From assembly GCF_015244705.1 (NCBI RefSeq), contig NZ_JABCQF010000006.1, positions 62,001 through 126,000 of the forward strand: a stretch of DNA of 64,000 nt. The letters are read 5' to 3'. Positions 53,036 to 62,630 of this stretch are shown piece after piece. Both the position numbers and the translations under genes were made by a program. The notes under the pieces are model-generated. The model had not been told where the DNA came from. It did not search any database and saw nothing but the letters and a program-made list of their open reading frames with translations. The stretch comes from Gluconobacter potus (GTDB lineage: Bacteria > Pseudomonadota > Alphaproteobacteria > Acetobacterales > Acetobacteraceae). Within the stretch, counting starts at the first letter, position 1; every line of letters starts with the position of its first letter.

Positions 53036-53602
53036 ATGTCCGACAGTTTCAACACCATCCGCTTCCCCAGCCCACAAGGCCTCAAGCCCGGCTGGTTCAT
53101 CGGTTTCGGAGCTTTCCTGATCATTCTCGGCATCCTGGCCGCCCTGGATACAGTCGCCACCACCCTGACCAGCATGGTCATCCTCGGCGTCCTGATGATC
53201 ATCGGCGGCGTCGCCCAGGTCATGCAGAGCTTCGCCCATCGCGGCCTGCCCGTCCCGAACCAGTGGCTTTCCGGACTGATCGGCGGCCTCTATATTTTCG
53301 GCGGACTGCTCCTGATCGAAGAGCCCGCAACCGGCTCGATCTTCCTGACCGCCATCCTCGCAGGTTGCCTGATCTTCGCAGGTCTCGCCCGCACCTTCTG
53401 GGCTGGCGGCCACCGCAACAACAGAAGCTGGCTCGCTCTCGCCATCAGCGGACTTGTCACGCTGATCATCGGCATCATGCTCTACATGACACTGCCCTGG
53501 TCCGGCCTGTGGCTGATCGGCATGTTCATCGCCGTGGAACTGCTGATGGCCGGCGTCGCAACCGTCCTCTTCGGACTGTCCCTGCGCAGCAACGGCGTCT
53601 GA
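53036..53602 (+). CDS. HdeD-family membrane protein (DUF308)
   Basis: 188 residues with six hydrophobic segments arranged as three repeated hairpins (GFGAFLIILGILAALDTV, SGLIGGLYIFGGLLLIEEP, LALAISGLVTLIIGIMLYM), the DUF308 pattern of HdeD, an acid-resistance membrane protein of enteric bacteria. An acid-stress role is plausible in an acetic acid producer but is inferred. It has its own upstream region, opposite in direction to trpBA and accD. Confidence 0.85.
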   Translation: MSDSFNTIRFPSPQGLKPGWFIGFGAFLIILGILAALDTVATTLTSMVILGVLMIIGGVAQVMQSFAHRGLPVPNQWLSGLIGGLYIFGGLLLIEEPATGSIFLTAILAGCLIFAGLARTFWAGGHRNNRSWLALAISGLVTLIIGIMLYMTLPWSGLWLIGMFIAVELLMAGVATVLFGLSLRSNGV

Positions 53603-53608
53603 GTACCC

Positions 53609-53638
53609 TGTCCCGGCAGGCACCAGCCTGCCGGGACA
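53609..53638. terminator. Shared hairpin between hdeD-like gene and trpA
   Basis: TGTCCCGGCAGGC and GCCTGCCGGGACA form a perfect 13-base stem around ACCA in the gap between two convergent genes. There is no T-run, so termination strength is uncertain. Confidence 0.6.
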
Positions 53639-53645
53639 TCAGAAA

Positions 53646-54458
53646 TCAGGCCCGGACGGCCGCCGCCAGACCTTCAAGCTGCTTCAGAACGGACGGGACG
53701 GTCCGCTCCGTCGCCCGGCCATCCTCAAGCGTGCCGGCCATGGTTTTGATCAAAGCCGAAGCCACAACAGCCGCATCCCCGATCCGCGACGCCGTCCGCG
53801 CCTGCTCCGGCGTGGAAATCCCGAACCCGATGGCCACCGGCAGGCTGGTCGCCTCCCGGATCCGCGGGAGCGCCTTCTCCAGATCCGCCGCACTCGCACT
53901 GTTCGTCCCGGTAATCCCGGTAATGCTCACATAATAGACGAACCCGCTTGCGTCCCGCAGGACGTGGAACAGACGGGAGTTCGACGTCGTCGGCGCCACC
54001 AGCGAGATGATATCGAGGCCCGCTTCCCGCGCATGCGCATCCAGCAGATCCGCTTCCTCGGTCGGCATGTCGACGACGATGATCCCGTCCACACCCGCCT
54101 GAGCCGCATCAAAGCAGAACTCGGCCGGACCATAGCTGTCGATCGGGTTCAGATACCCCATCAGCACGATCGGCGTTTCATTGTCGGTCTCACGGAACGC
54201 CCGGACCATCTCCAGCACACGCCCCAACGTCGCCCCGGCCTTCAGCCCACGAAGTGCTGCCGCCTGAATCGTTGGCCCATCCGCGGACGGATCGGAAAAC
54301 GGCACCCCGATCTCGATCAGATCCGCCCCCGCCGCCGGCATCGCCCGTAGCAGTTCCAGCGAAGTATCATAATCCGGGTCACAGGCCTGAAGATACGGAA
54401 TCAGGGCGCCACGCCCTTCCTTCTTCAGGGCGGCAAAACGTGTCTGGATACGGCTCAC
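53646..54458 (-). CDS. trpA: Tryptophan synthase alpha chain
   Basis: It cleaves indole-3-glycerol phosphate. The catalytic motifs [16 protein letters not shown] (Asp/Glu) and GFGIS near the end are present. The start is the GTG at 54458, which overlaps the trpB stop (GTGA) and has GGGAG seven bases upstream, giving 270 residues. A longer frame runs into trpB and is not coding. Confidence 0.95.
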   Translation of the reverse strand: MSRIQTRFAALKKEGRGALIPYLQACDPDYDTSLELLRAMPAAGADLIEIGVPFSDPSADGPTIQAAALRGLKAGATLGRVLEMVRAFRETDNETPIVLMGYLNPIDSYGPAEFCFDAAQAGVDGIIVVDMPTEEADLLDAHAREAGLDIISLVAPTTSNSRLFHVLRDASGFVYYVSITGITGTNSASAADLEKALPRIREATSLPVAIGFGISTPEQARTASRIGDAAVVASALIKTMAGTLEDGRATERTVPSVLKQLEGLAAAVRA

Positions 54459-55693
54459 AGCTTCACTCCCAGATGATGCGCCACAGTAAAGATATCCTTG
54501 TCCCCACGACCGGAGACATTCAGGACAATGATCTGGTCCTTCGCCATCGCGGGCGCAATCTTCATGACATGCGCCAGCCCATGCGCACATTCGAGCGCCG
54601 GAATGATGCCCTCCGACCGCGTGCAGACCTGGAACGCCTCAAGCGCCTCCTCATCCGTCACCCCGACATATTCGGCCCGCCCGATATCATTCAGCCAGGA
54701 ATGCTCCGGCCCGATCCCTGGGTAATCCAGCCCCGCACTGATCGAATGAGCCTCCTCGATCTGTCCGTGCTTGTCCTGAAGCAGATACGTCCGGTTGCCA
54801 TGCAGCACACCCGGCCGACCACGGGAAATGGACGCCGCCGTCTTCCCGGAATCCAGCCCATGCCCCGCCGCCTCGACACCGATCAGCCTGACGGATGCAT
54901 CATCGAGGAACGGATGGAAAATCCCCATCGCATTCGAGCCGCCCCCGATGGCCGCCACGATCACATCCGGCAGACGCCCCTCGGCCTGGGTAATCTGCTC
55001 CTTGACCTCAACCCCGATGACGGACTGGAAATCACGAACCATCTCCGGATACGGATGAGGCCCCGCGACCGTACCGACAAGGAAATACGTGTCGGAGACA
55101 TTGGCCACCCAGTCGCGCATCGCCTCGTTCATCGCATCCTTGAGCGTCCCCGCCCCGGCCGTCACCGGCTTCACTTCCGCGCCCAGCAGATGCATGCGGA
55201 ACACATTGGGCTTCTGACGCTCGACATCAGTCGCGCCCATGTAAATCGTGCATTTCAGCCCGAAAAGCGCACAGACCGTCGCCGTTGCCACACCGTGCTG
55301 CCCTGCGCCGGTCTCCGCAACAATCCGCGTCTTGCCCATCCGTCGGGCAACAAGAATCTGGCCCATGACGTTGTTGAGCTTGTGCGAACCGGTATGGTTC
55401 AGCTCTTCACGCTTGAAGTAGACCTTCGCCCCCCCAAGCTCTTCCGTCAGATGCTGCGCAAACCACAGCGGGCTCGGACGACCGACATAATCCTTCAGGT
55501 AATAATCCAGCTCCTTGCGAAATTCCGGATCGGCCTGCGTGGCGCGATAGGCCTCATCCAGCTCAAGCAGCAGCGGCATCAGCGTTTCCGCAACGAAGCG
55601 GCCACCGAAAATCCCGAACCGCCCCCGGTCATCCGGACCGGAACGGAGGGAATTGACCAAAGGAGAGGACAGGGGAGAAGATGTGTTCGTCAT
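54455..55693 (-). CDS. trpB: Tryptophan synthase beta chain
   Basis: It condenses indole with serine. The PLP lysine is in [10 protein letters not shown], the glycine-rich phosphate cradle in [10 protein letters not shown], and [10 protein letters not shown] is intact. 412 residues. It pairs with trpA by overlap. trpF, often upstream, is not present; corA lies divergently after 180 bases. Confidence 0.96.
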   Translation of the reverse strand: MTNTSSPLSSPLVNSLRSGPDDRGRFGIFGGRFVAETLMPLLLELDEAYRATQADPEFRKELDYYLKDYVGRPSPLWFAQHLTEELGGAKVYFKREELNHTGSHKLNNVMGQILVARRMGKTRIVAETGAGQHGVATATVCALFGLKCTIYMGATDVERQKPNVFRMHLLGAEVKPVTAGAGTLKDAMNEAMRDWVANVSDTYFLVGTVAGPHPYPEMVRDFQSVIGVEVKEQITQAEGRLPDVIVAAIGGGSNAMGIFHPFLDDASVRLIGVEAAGHGLDSGKTAASISRGRPGVLHGNRTYLLQDKHGQIEEAHSISAGLDYPGIGPEHSWLNDIGRAEYVGVTDEEALEAFQVCTRSEGIIPALECAHGLAHVMKIAPAMAKDQIIVLNVSGRGDKDIFTVAHHLGVKL

Positions 55694-55873
55694 ACCGCAC
55701 TCGGTTCCACTTCAGGGCTCCAATGCGATACCAAGGGCAGCCCGCGCCGTCCATCCACCTCGCTGATTTCCGACGTCTCCTGAAACAATTCCGGGACAGG
55801 ACCTTGCGATCCCGCGGCAGTCAGGACATGAGAGAGCCTCACAGCCATTTCATTTGTCCCAAGGATCTGCCTG

Positions 55874-56851
55874 ATGTTCCTCGTTCGCCCCGCTGGCGTT
55901 CCGGCCCGGGAAATCGGACCGGATGTCGATATTTCCAAAGCGGTCTGGCTCGATCTCATCAATCCGACCGCGGACGAAATCGACCGTGCTGAAAAGGCCC
56001 TTGGCACCCATATCCCCCGCCGGGAGGAACTTGAGGAAATCGAAAGCTCGTCCCGCCATCACGAAGAGGGTGGGGTCCTCTATCTTTCAACCCCCCTCGT
56101 CAGACGCACCGAAGACACGGCGTTTTCCCTGCCAATCGGCTTCGTCCTGACCGACAGGCGCCTCATCACCGTCCGTTATGCCGACTATTATGGCTTTGAC
56201 ATCGTCGGACGCCGTCAGGCCGAACGCGACCCCGCCAAAGGCGAGCCCTCCGCCAACGAAATCCTCGTCGAGATCATCGAGGAAGTCATCAACCGTCTGG
56301 CAGACATTCTGGAAGGCCTGGGCCGCGACCTCGACGCCATCTCCAAACGGGTCTTCAACACCGACCGCCCCCGTGACCCCGCCCGGGCCGGCGAGATGCT
56401 GCGCGAAACCCTGCGGCGCCTCGGCCATGGCGGCGACCTTGCCTCCATGACCCGCGACAGCCTGCTCGGCCTGGACCGGATCCTGATCTATATCGGCGAC
56501 AGGACCGAAAAGGATCCCCAGGCCCTGAGAACCCGCATCAAGGTCGCAGGACGCGACATCGCCTCCCTCAACGACTTCGATGCCCAGACCGTCAACAAGG
56601 TCCAGTTCCTGCTCGACGCCACACTCGGCTTCATCAGCATCGAACAGAATGACGGCATGAAGGTCCTGACCGTCGTCAGCGCAATCGGCATCCTTCCAAC
56701 CCTGATCGCCGGCATCTACGGCATGAACTTCCACAACATGCCCGAACTGTCATGGAAATACGGCTACCCCTACGGCCTGACCCTCATGGTCCTGTCGGTC
56801 GTCCTGCCGCTCTTCTGGTTCTGGCGCCGCGGCTGGTTCGGCGCCCGCTAG
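55874..56851 (+). CDS. corA: CorA-family magnesium/divalent metal transporter
   Basis: 325 residues. A large N-terminal cytoplasmic domain is followed by two C-terminal membrane spans with the selectivity signature YGMNF at the end of the first; the loop is HNMPELSW. It imports Mg2+ or Co2+/Ni2+. The 3' end overlaps that of the convergent DUF934 gene by four bases. The divergent neighbour is trpB. Confidence 0.93.
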   Translation: MFLVRPAGVPAREIGPDVDISKAVWLDLINPTADEIDRAEKALGTHIPRREELEEIESSSRHHEEGGVLYLSTPLVRRTEDTAFSLPIGFVLTDRRLITVRYADYYGFDIVGRRQAERDPAKGEPSANEILVEIIEEVINRLADILEGLGRDLDAISKRVFNTDRPRDPARAGEMLRETLRRLGHGGDLASMTRDSLLGLDRILIYIGDRTEKDPQALRTRIKVAGRDIASLNDFDAQTVNKVQFLLDATLGFISIEQNDGMKVLTVVSAIGILPTLIAGIYGMNFHNMPELSWKYGYPYGLTLMVLSVVLPLFWFWRRGWFGAR

Positions 56852-57294
56852 GACACCTCTTCCACCCGAAGCCCCGGCCCCACGGACCGCTCCGGCAGAA
56901 CCGAGCGCTGATACGCCACCGGAAACTGCCGGAGCTGCTTTTCCCACAAAGCCGGGTCACCATTGCCGTCCTTCGGCAGAACCACACTGTCCACCCCACA
57001 GCGACGCAGAAACGCCGCCTGGTCCGGCAGGATATGCCCTTCCGCGCGGATCTCGCCCGAAAACCGCAGATATTCCCGAAGCTCCCGCGCCTGCGTGAAC
57101 CCACGCCCATCCCTGAAACCCGGGAACCGCAGCACCACAAGATCCAGCCGGTTCAGATACGGCTTCAGAAGCGCGGGATCATCCGCACTTTCCAGCAGAA
57201 CCGCCCGCGCATCATCCCGCTCTGCCAGTTCTGCAAGCGTCACCAGCACATCATGAACCTGTGCCGTCCGCTCGCCGAGTTCAAACAGTTTCAT
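56848..57294 (-). CDS. DUF934 protein, sulfite reductase partner
   Basis: 148 residues from the ATG at 57294, chosen for GGGAGG six bases upstream; the longer frame to 57318 has no ribosome site. FPGFRDGRGFTQARELRE is typical of DUF934. This family is found next to cysI and is thought to serve assimilatory sulfate reduction, perhaps as an electron-transfer or assembly partner. It overlaps cysI by 14 bases. Confidence 0.85.
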   Translation of the reverse strand: MKLFELGERTAQVHDVLVTLAELAERDDARAVLLESADDPALLKPYLNRLDLVVLRFPGFRDGRGFTQARELREYLRFSGEIRAEGHILPDQAAFLRRCGVDSVVLPKDGNGDPALWEKQLRQFPVAYQRSVLPERSVGPGLRVEEVS

Positions 57295-58954
57295 ATGCCG
57301 CCTCCCTGAAAGGCTCATGCCCCAGCCGCGTCAGCGTATCGAGGAACGTCTCCCCACTCTCCCGGCGCCCGAGATAGCAGTCTACAAGCCGTGCAATCGC
57401 ATCCACCGTTTCGTCTTCCGGCAGAGCCGCGCCCAGAATCGTCCCGATCGCCGCGCCATTTTCGGCCCGGCCACCAACCGTCAACTGGAAGAACTCTTCA
57501 CCGCGCTTGTCCACGCCCAGAAGCCCGATATGCCCGGCATGATGATGCCCGCAGGCATTGATGCAGCCCGAGATGTTAATCCGCAGCGCCCCGATTTCCG
57601 CCTGAAGCGCCGTATCCGCAAACCGGGCCCCCAGCTTCTGCGCAATCGGAATGGACCGCGCATTCGCCAGCGCACAGTAATCCAGCCCCGGGCACGCCAC
57701 GATATCGCCAATCAGACCGATATTCGCTTCCGCCAGCCCGACTTCCGACAGACCCAGCCACAGATCCCGCAGTCGGTCCTTACGCACATGCCCCAGAACC
57801 ACGTTCTGCAGATGCGTAATCCGGATTTCCCCGAACGAATACGCATCCGCCAGATCCGCCAGACGCGCGATCTGCGCCGACGTCGCATCGCCTGGAATCC
57901 CGCCCGCCGGCTTCAGCGAAACGGTGGCAATGATATGACCCGGATCGCGGTGAACATGCGTATTGCTTCGCACCCAGCGGTCAAAGAGCGGATCATCCCG
58001 CCGCTGCTGCGCCAGAACAGCGTCCGCATCGGCCGGAGCCTCAAGCTGTGGCACGGCAAACCGCGACCGGATCGCCGCAACCGCCTCCGGCGTCAGCCGA
58101 TACCGCTCCAGATCCATCTGCGCGAGCTCCGCCTCGACAGCCTCGCGATAGGCCTCGACCCCGATCGCCTGGACCAGGATCTTGATCCGCGCCTTGTAGA
58201 TATTGTCCCGCCGCCCACGCGCATTATAGACGCGCAGAATGGCCTCAAGCGTCGCCAGAAGATGCTCTTCCCGCACGCTGTCGAACAGCTCTTCGCCAAT
58301 GATCGGCGTCCGCCCCAGACCACCGCCCACGAAAATCCGGAACACCGGCGCGCCATCCGCACCCGGACGCGCCAGAATTCCGATATCATGAAAACGCGCC
58401 GCCACCCGGTCATTCGGGCTGCCCGAAATCGCGATCTTGAACTTGCGCGGCAGGAACGTGAACTCGGGATGCAGCGTGGACCACTGACGCAGGATCTCCG
58501 CATGAACCCGCGGATCCACCAGCTCATCCGCCGCAGCTCCCGCATACTCATCCGCCGTCACATTGCGGATGCAGTTCCCGCTGGTCTGGATGGCATGCAT
58601 GTCCACCTCGGCCAGTTCCCGCAGGATGGCCGGCGTATCCTCCAGCCGGATCCAGTTGAACTGAATGTTCTGGCGCGTCGTGAAATGCCCGTAATCGCGA
58701 TCATACCGCCGGGCGATCTCCCCCAGCTTCCGCAACTGCCGACTGTCCAGAATCCCATAGGGAATGGCAACCCGCAGCATGTAGGCATGAAGCTGCAGAT
58801 AGAGCCCGTTCATCAGCCGCAGCGGCTTGAACTCGTCCTCGCTCAGCGTTCCGTCCAGACGACGCTGCACCTGCCCCTCAAACTCGGCAATCCGCGCCTG
58901 AAGGAAATCCCGGTCTATCGGGTCATACTGGTAATGGCCGACAGGAATGCTCAC
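57281..58954 (-). CDS. cysI: Nitrite/sulfite reductase, hemoprotein subunit (CysI-type)
   Basis: 557 residues, two tandem ferredoxin-like reductase modules. The siroheme/4Fe-4S ligands are CPGLDYC and GCINACGHH near residues 430-475. HFTTRQNIQFNWI is the siroheme-binding stretch of the N-terminal half. It reduces sulfite to sulfide with six electrons; a nitrite role cannot be excluded but the DUF2849 and DUF934 partners favour sulfite. A cysJ-type flavoprotein is not adjacent, so ferredoxin may be the donor. Confidence 0.9.
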   Translation of the reverse strand: MSIPVGHYQYDPIDRDFLQARIAEFEGQVQRRLDGTLSEDEFKPLRLMNGLYLQLHAYMLRVAIPYGILDSRQLRKLGEIARRYDRDYGHFTTRQNIQFNWIRLEDTPAILRELAEVDMHAIQTSGNCIRNVTADEYAGAAADELVDPRVHAEILRQWSTLHPEFTFLPRKFKIAISGSPNDRVAARFHDIGILARPGADGAPVFRIFVGGGLGRTPIIGEELFDSVREEHLLATLEAILRVYNARGRRDNIYKARIKILVQAIGVEAYREAVEAELAQMDLERYRLTPEAVAAIRSRFAVPQLEAPADADAVLAQQRRDDPLFDRWVRSNTHVHRDPGHIIATVSLKPAGGIPGDATSAQIARLADLADAYSFGEIRITHLQNVVLGHVRKDRLRDLWLGLSEVGLAEANIGLIGDIVACPGLDYCALANARSIPIAQKLGARFADTALQAEIGALRINISGCINACGHHHAGHIGLLGVDKRGEEFFQLTVGGRAENGAAIGTILGAALPEDETVDAIARLVDCYLGRRESGETFLDTLTRLGHEPFREAAYETV

Positions 58955-59268
58955 TGTTCGGTCTCCACTGCAAATTCGGGATGAACTGTCGGGCCATGCG
59001 CCCGGATCTTTTCACGAACCGTGACAGGCTCTGGTGGAACAACGGCCTGCACTGCCGTATCATACACACCAACCACACCATCACGTTGGGCCTGTTCCGA
59101 CGCACGGGAGAGCAACGCTTCCGCCTCATCCGCATCCAGCAGCGCCGCGCATCCAATGTGAAGATTCCACGTCCCGTCCGCGCACCACCAGACGGTACGC
59201 CCATCCAGAAGGCGGTTGGCAGTCAGAACCAGCTTCTGGCCAGGTTCAAGTCGGACAGGACGTTTCAT
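58951..59268 (-). CDS. DUF2849 protein, sulfite reductase operon
   Basis: 105 residues. KLVLTANRLLDGRTVWW opens the DUF2849 pattern and HPEFAVETEQ closes the protein. The family is small, mainly alphaproteobacterial, and occurs upstream of cysI. Its function is unknown. It overlaps cysI by four bases and is the first gene of the operon. Confidence 0.83.
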   Translation of the reverse strand: MKRPVRLEPGQKLVLTANRLLDGRTVWWCADGTWNLHIGCAALLDADEAEALLSRASEQAQRDGVVGVYDTAVQAVVPPEPVTVREKIRAHGPTVHPEFAVETEQ

Positions 59269-59392
59269 CAGCGCTCACCTTCCTGATGAATCCCGACCTG
59301 ACCTTCAGACCGGACCCATCATGAATCCGCCCCTGTTCCCGCGCCTGAACAGCAGAACGCAAGCAGATCGAGAACAGGGAATTCACCACACA

Positions 59393-59409
59393 GGATCAAA
59401 CATTGATCC
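59393..59409. promoter_or_regulatory. Palindrome in front of the sulfite reductase operon
   Basis: GGATCAA-ACA-TTGATCC in the 208-base space between the sulfite reductase operon and its Rrf2-type regulator. A perfect 7-base inverted repeat, candidate operator. An 8-base inverted pair CCCTGTTC/GAACAGGG surrounds positions 59333-59379. Confidence 0.45.
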
Positions 59410-59476
59410 ATCATGGTAAGATATCCAGCCCTGTAAAACGCATTTCGTGGTTTTTACAAAATACTTTTTTTACTGG

Positions 59477-59923
59477 TTATATGGAGAAAGAAATCGGTGC
59501 CCGGCTTGGACGCTGCATTCCCGCCTCTTCCGCATTCTGCAGCAGATGCTCCAGCGTGACGGACGCCATCTTTTCCGAAACCTCCTGATCCACCGACTGC
59601 CAGAACGGCTCCAGAACCTTGGTCCTCAGAAGATTAATTCCGTCCCCGGGCATTTCCGGATCTTCCGTCACAGTCCGGACAATCTCGTTCAGCGTAATGG
59701 TCCGCGGTGGCCGCCCGAGGCGATAGCCTCCCTTGGGGCCACGGACACTGGAAAGCAGCCCGGCCCGGGACAGCGCCTGCAGCACGGGCTCGATCCCCCG
59801 ACGCAGCATGTCGCCACGTCTGGCAATATCCGCACCACTCACAACCCCGGATCGACCCGCATGAAAAGCGACATCCAGCATGATGGATATGGCGGTCAAA
59901 GCTCTATCACGGCGGAGATACAT
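59477..59923 (-). CDS. Rrf2-family transcription regulator without cysteines
   Basis: 148 residues with the Rrf2 winged helix (ALTAISIMLDVAFHAG, RRGIEPVLQALSRAGLLSS, VRGPKGGYRLGRP). The protein contains no cysteine, so it cannot bind an Fe-S cluster as IscR or NsrR do; like CymR it may sense sulfur metabolites through a partner. It lies upstream of, and in the same direction as, the sulfite reductase operon, and is probably its regulator. Confidence 0.85.
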   Translation of the reverse strand: MYLRRDRALTAISIMLDVAFHAGRSGVVSGADIARRGDMLRRGIEPVLQALSRAGLLSSVRGPKGGYRLGRPPRTITLNEIVRTVTEDPEMPGDGINLLRTKVLEPFWQSVDQEVSEKMASVTLEHLLQNAEEAGMQRPSRAPISFSI

Positions 59924-60008
59924 GAGAATTCCGATTTGCTGCGACAGACGATATCATCATGACATAGTCCGATTTCATTTCGTCTATCTTGTTTTCCATG
60001 CTGGAATG

Positions 60009-61160
60009 TCAATCGCCCTCTGAGGGGTTCTCATGATTTCCAACATATTCCCGATAAAAACGGTGCCCCAGAGACGTCAGGACCTCGTATCCGATCGTTC
60101 CCGCCGCTTCCGCGACATCATCGACACTGCGTCTGGGTCCGATCAGATCCACCATCATATCGGGACCAAGTTTTCCTTCCGGCACATCTGAAATATCCAC
60201 GATCAGGGAATCCATCGAGACCCGCCCCAGGATCGGTAGACGGATCTCCTCGAACCACGCACAGCCCTGTCCGGCCCCAAGCCGGGAAAAGCCATCCGCA
60301 TATCCAACAGCCACCGTTGCAATCCGGCGCGGCCGGTCAGGCCGATAGGTCAGGCCGTAGCCAACCCCCTCACCCGGCAGGATCTCACGGATCTGCAGAA
60401 CATGGGCCTGAAGCCGAACCACCGGCGACAGCGGATTGGGGCCAGTCCGGTTGGGTGCAATTCCATACAGTGCGGCACCCGGTCGCACGACATCCAGATG
60501 ATAGTCCGTTCCCAGAAAAATCCCTGACGACGCCGACAGACTGAGCGGCGCAGGCGGCAGCCGAGCGGACATCTGCAGCATCCGGTCTTTCTGGGCCTGA
60601 TTGGCCGGATGATCCGGCGTATCGGCACAGGCCAGATGACTCATGACAAGACTGACCTTCAGTCCCTCCATAAGCCCCGTATCTGCCTGCAAGATTTCAA
60701 GATCGGTGCCGGAGAGGCCGAACCGTGACATCCCGCTATCGACCTGAAGCACCGCTTCAGGGAGCACGTCTGTCCGCGAGCCCTCGTCACGCCACAGCGC
60801 TATCTGCTCAAGACTGTTCAGGACAGGCCGCAGACCATAACGCACACAGTCTCCGGACGCCCCGGGACGCGGACCATGCAGCACCGTAATCCGGGCCTTT
60901 TCCGACACAACAGACCGCAGCCTGATGCCCTCATCGACATGCGCGACAAAGAAATCCGTGGCTCCGGCATTCTCCAGAACCGGAGCAACCCGCTCGATTC
61001 CCAGCCCATAGGCATCCGCCTTGACGACCGCCGCACAGGAAGCGCCTGAAGCCAGCGTCTGAAGATATCGGTAATTGGAAGCGATCGCGTCGAGGTCCAC
61101 CCTCAGGCGGGCACCGGCGCGATAGGAAGGCCACAGAGGATCAGGACATGCGCTCATCAT
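60009..61160 (-). CDS. alr: Alanine racemase
   Basis: It makes D-alanine for peptidoglycan. The PLP lysine is in AAVVKADAYGLG and the catalytic tyrosine in GYGLTYRPD. 383 residues. Two starts, MM at 61160 and 61157, are equivalent. It is divergent from the Lrp-type regulator across 114 bases. Confidence 0.95.
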   Translation of the reverse strand: MMSACPDPLWPSYRAGARLRVDLDAIASNYRYLQTLASGASCAAVVKADAYGLGIERVAPVLENAGATDFFVAHVDEGIRLRSVVSEKARITVLHGPRPGASGDCVRYGLRPVLNSLEQIALWRDEGSRTDVLPEAVLQVDSGMSRFGLSGTDLEILQADTGLMEGLKVSLVMSHLACADTPDHPANQAQKDRMLQMSARLPPAPLSLSASSGIFLGTDYHLDVVRPGAALYGIAPNRTGPNPLSPVVRLQAHVLQIREILPGEGVGYGLTYRPDRPRRIATVAVGYADGFSRLGAGQGCAWFEEIRLPILGRVSMDSLIVDISDVPEGKLGPDMMVDLIGPRRSVDDVAEAAGTIGYEVLTSLGHRFYREYVGNHENPSEGD

Positions 61161-61274
61161 GAAAGATGAGACTATCCCCTTCCTGATCAGAATATCCTGC
61201 CGGACGACCGCATAATCTTTCAGTTAACAAAAAATCTATGATCGAAAATGCGAAAATAGACCGATAATTCCATC

Positions 61275-61739
61275 ATGATCTTCGACCGCATCACCGAATC
61301 CATCCTGCGCATCCTCCAGCACGACGGACGCCTCAGCAATGCCGAGCTGGCACAGCGTGTGGGCCTCTCCCCGTCGGCCTGCCTCCGACGCGTCCGCCTG
61401 CTTGAGGAACAGGGCGTTATCCGGGGCTACCGAGCCGTCATCGACGAACGCTCGGCCCACAAACTCACCACCGTCATTGTCCAGATCACCCTTGAGCGTC
61501 TGACGGATGAAACGCTCCGCCGATTCGAAGCCCGTATCCGCGAATGCCCCGATGTCCGGGAGTGTTATCTCATGACGGGTGAGGCCGATTACCTGCTCCA
61601 CGTCGCCGCACGCGATCTGGCGGATTACGAACGCATCCACAAGGAAGAGCTCTCCCGCCTCCCTGGCGTCGTCCGCATCCAGAGCAATTTCGCAATCCGC
61701 CCCGTCGTCCAGCGGTGGATCAGCCAGGATTCCTCCTGA
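61275..61739 (+). CDS. Lrp/AsnC-family regulator
   Basis: 154 residues. The N-terminal helix-turn-helix (LRILQHDGRLSNAELAQRVGLSPSACLRRV) and C-terminal RAM ligand domain (DVRECYLMTGEADYLLHV) are complete. Lrp-type regulators next to alr often respond to alanine and control dad/alr genes; that link is inferred from the divergent position. dadA is absent from the window. Confidence 0.9.
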   Translation: MIFDRITESILRILQHDGRLSNAELAQRVGLSPSACLRRVRLLEEQGVIRGYRAVIDERSAHKLTTVIVQITLERLTDETLRRFEARIRECPDVRECYLMTGEADYLLHVAARDLADYERIHKEELSRLPGVVRIQSNFAIRPVVQRWISQDSS

Positions 61740-61762
61740 GTCGCCAAAAATCAAAAATGCAT

Positions 61763-61783
61763 TTGCGAACCATTTGCATTTGC
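61763..61783. promoter_or_regulatory. Fur-like box upstream of bfd
   Basis: TTGCGAACCATTTGCATTTGC matches the box before the siderophore receptor (13299-13319) at 15 of 21 positions. It sits 46 bases before the bfd start. Confidence 0.6.
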
Positions 61784-61829
61784 ACTAGGCTTGCTTCATC
61801 GGTCCCAGTGAACGGAAGCCTGCTTCTCC

Positions 61830-62030
61830 ATGATCGTCTGCTCGTGCAACGCGCTGTCCCACCAGGACATCGAAATCGCAATCCACAACGGAGCATCCCG
61901 ACCGGCGGAAATCTACTCAGCCCGGAAATGCAAGGCCAAGTGCGGCAACTGCGTCCCCGGCATCGTCTGCCTGCTGCGCTCGGCCCTTCAGAAAGCCCAG
62001 TCTGAACAGACACATCTCAACGCCGCATAA
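61830..62030 (+). CDS. bfd: Bacterioferritin-associated ferredoxin
   Basis: 66 residues that bind one 2Fe-2S cluster through C4, C6, C38 and C41 (CSC and CGNC). It reduces bacterioferritin iron so that it can be released when iron is short, which fits a Fur-like box in front. It is convergent with bfr, 56 bases apart. Confidence 0.92.
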   Translation: MIVCSCNALSHQDIEIAIHNGASRPAEIYSARKCKAKCGNCVPGIVCLLRSALQKAQSEQTHLNAA

Positions 62031-62056
62031 AAAACAACCCGGACAATGCCGGGTTG
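62029..62056 (-). terminator. Intrinsic terminator after bfr
   Basis: CAACCCGG and CCGGGTTG pair around a six-base loop, followed on the minus strand by TTTTTT. It also lies just behind the bfd stop and may work in both directions. Confidence 0.8.
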
Positions 62057-62086
62057 CTCGAAGATATTACTTACTCTGACGCTGCT

Positions 62087-62575
62087 TCAGTCCTGATCGG
62101 GTGCCGAAGCGGAGTTCTTCTGGATATAACGCTCGATCCCAACCTGCTTGATCAGGTCGAACTGGCGATCAATGAAGTCCTCGTGCTCTTCTTCGTTGAC
62201 GAGGATTTTCAGCAGCAGATCGCGCGAGACATAGTCCCGGACGCTTTCACAATAAGCGATCCCTTCCCGCAGATCCTGAATAGCCTTCTCTTCAAGCTTC
62301 AGATCGCATTCCAGGATTTCCTGAACCGTCTGACCAATCAGAATCGGGTTCAGACGCTGGACATTCGGCAGACCACCCAGGAACAGGATCCGCTCGATCA
62401 GCCAGTCTGCATGATGCATTTCCTCAATGGACTCGTCATATTCCTTCTTCCCCAGATGCGTCACACCCCAGTGCCGCAGCGTCCGGGCATGAAGGAAATA
62501 CTGGTTGATCGCCGTCAGCTCATTCGTAAGCTGCGTATTAAGATGCTCGATCACAACAGGATCTTTGATAGCCAT
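62087..62575 (-). CDS. bfr: Bacterioferritin
   Basis: 162 residues. The ferroxidase residues E19, E52, H55 and the EEEHEDF motif are visible, and M53 is the expected heme ligand. It stores iron as a 24-mer. The ATG at 62575 gives the normal length; the frame can be extended to 62635, which is not coding. Transcription probably starts near 62624 from a promoter that contains a G11 tract. Confidence 0.94.
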   Translation of the reverse strand: MAIKDPVVIEHLNTQLTNELTAINQYFLHARTLRHWGVTHLGKKEYDESIEEMHHADWLIERILFLGGLPNVQRLNPILIGQTVQEILECDLKLEEKAIQDLREGIAYCESVRDYVSRDLLLKILVNEEEHEDFIDRQFDLIKQVGIERYIQKNSASAPDQD

Positions 62576-62630
62576 GGTCCCAGACTCTCCGAAAAAAGAT
62601 GAAGATATCGAACCCGGAGAACAAAGGAAA

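Noticed and set aside
59393-59409. A SAM-II-type or other riboswitch in the sulfite reductase leader
   Set aside because: I could not fit any known riboswitch core to the 208-base leader; only simple inverted repeats are visible.
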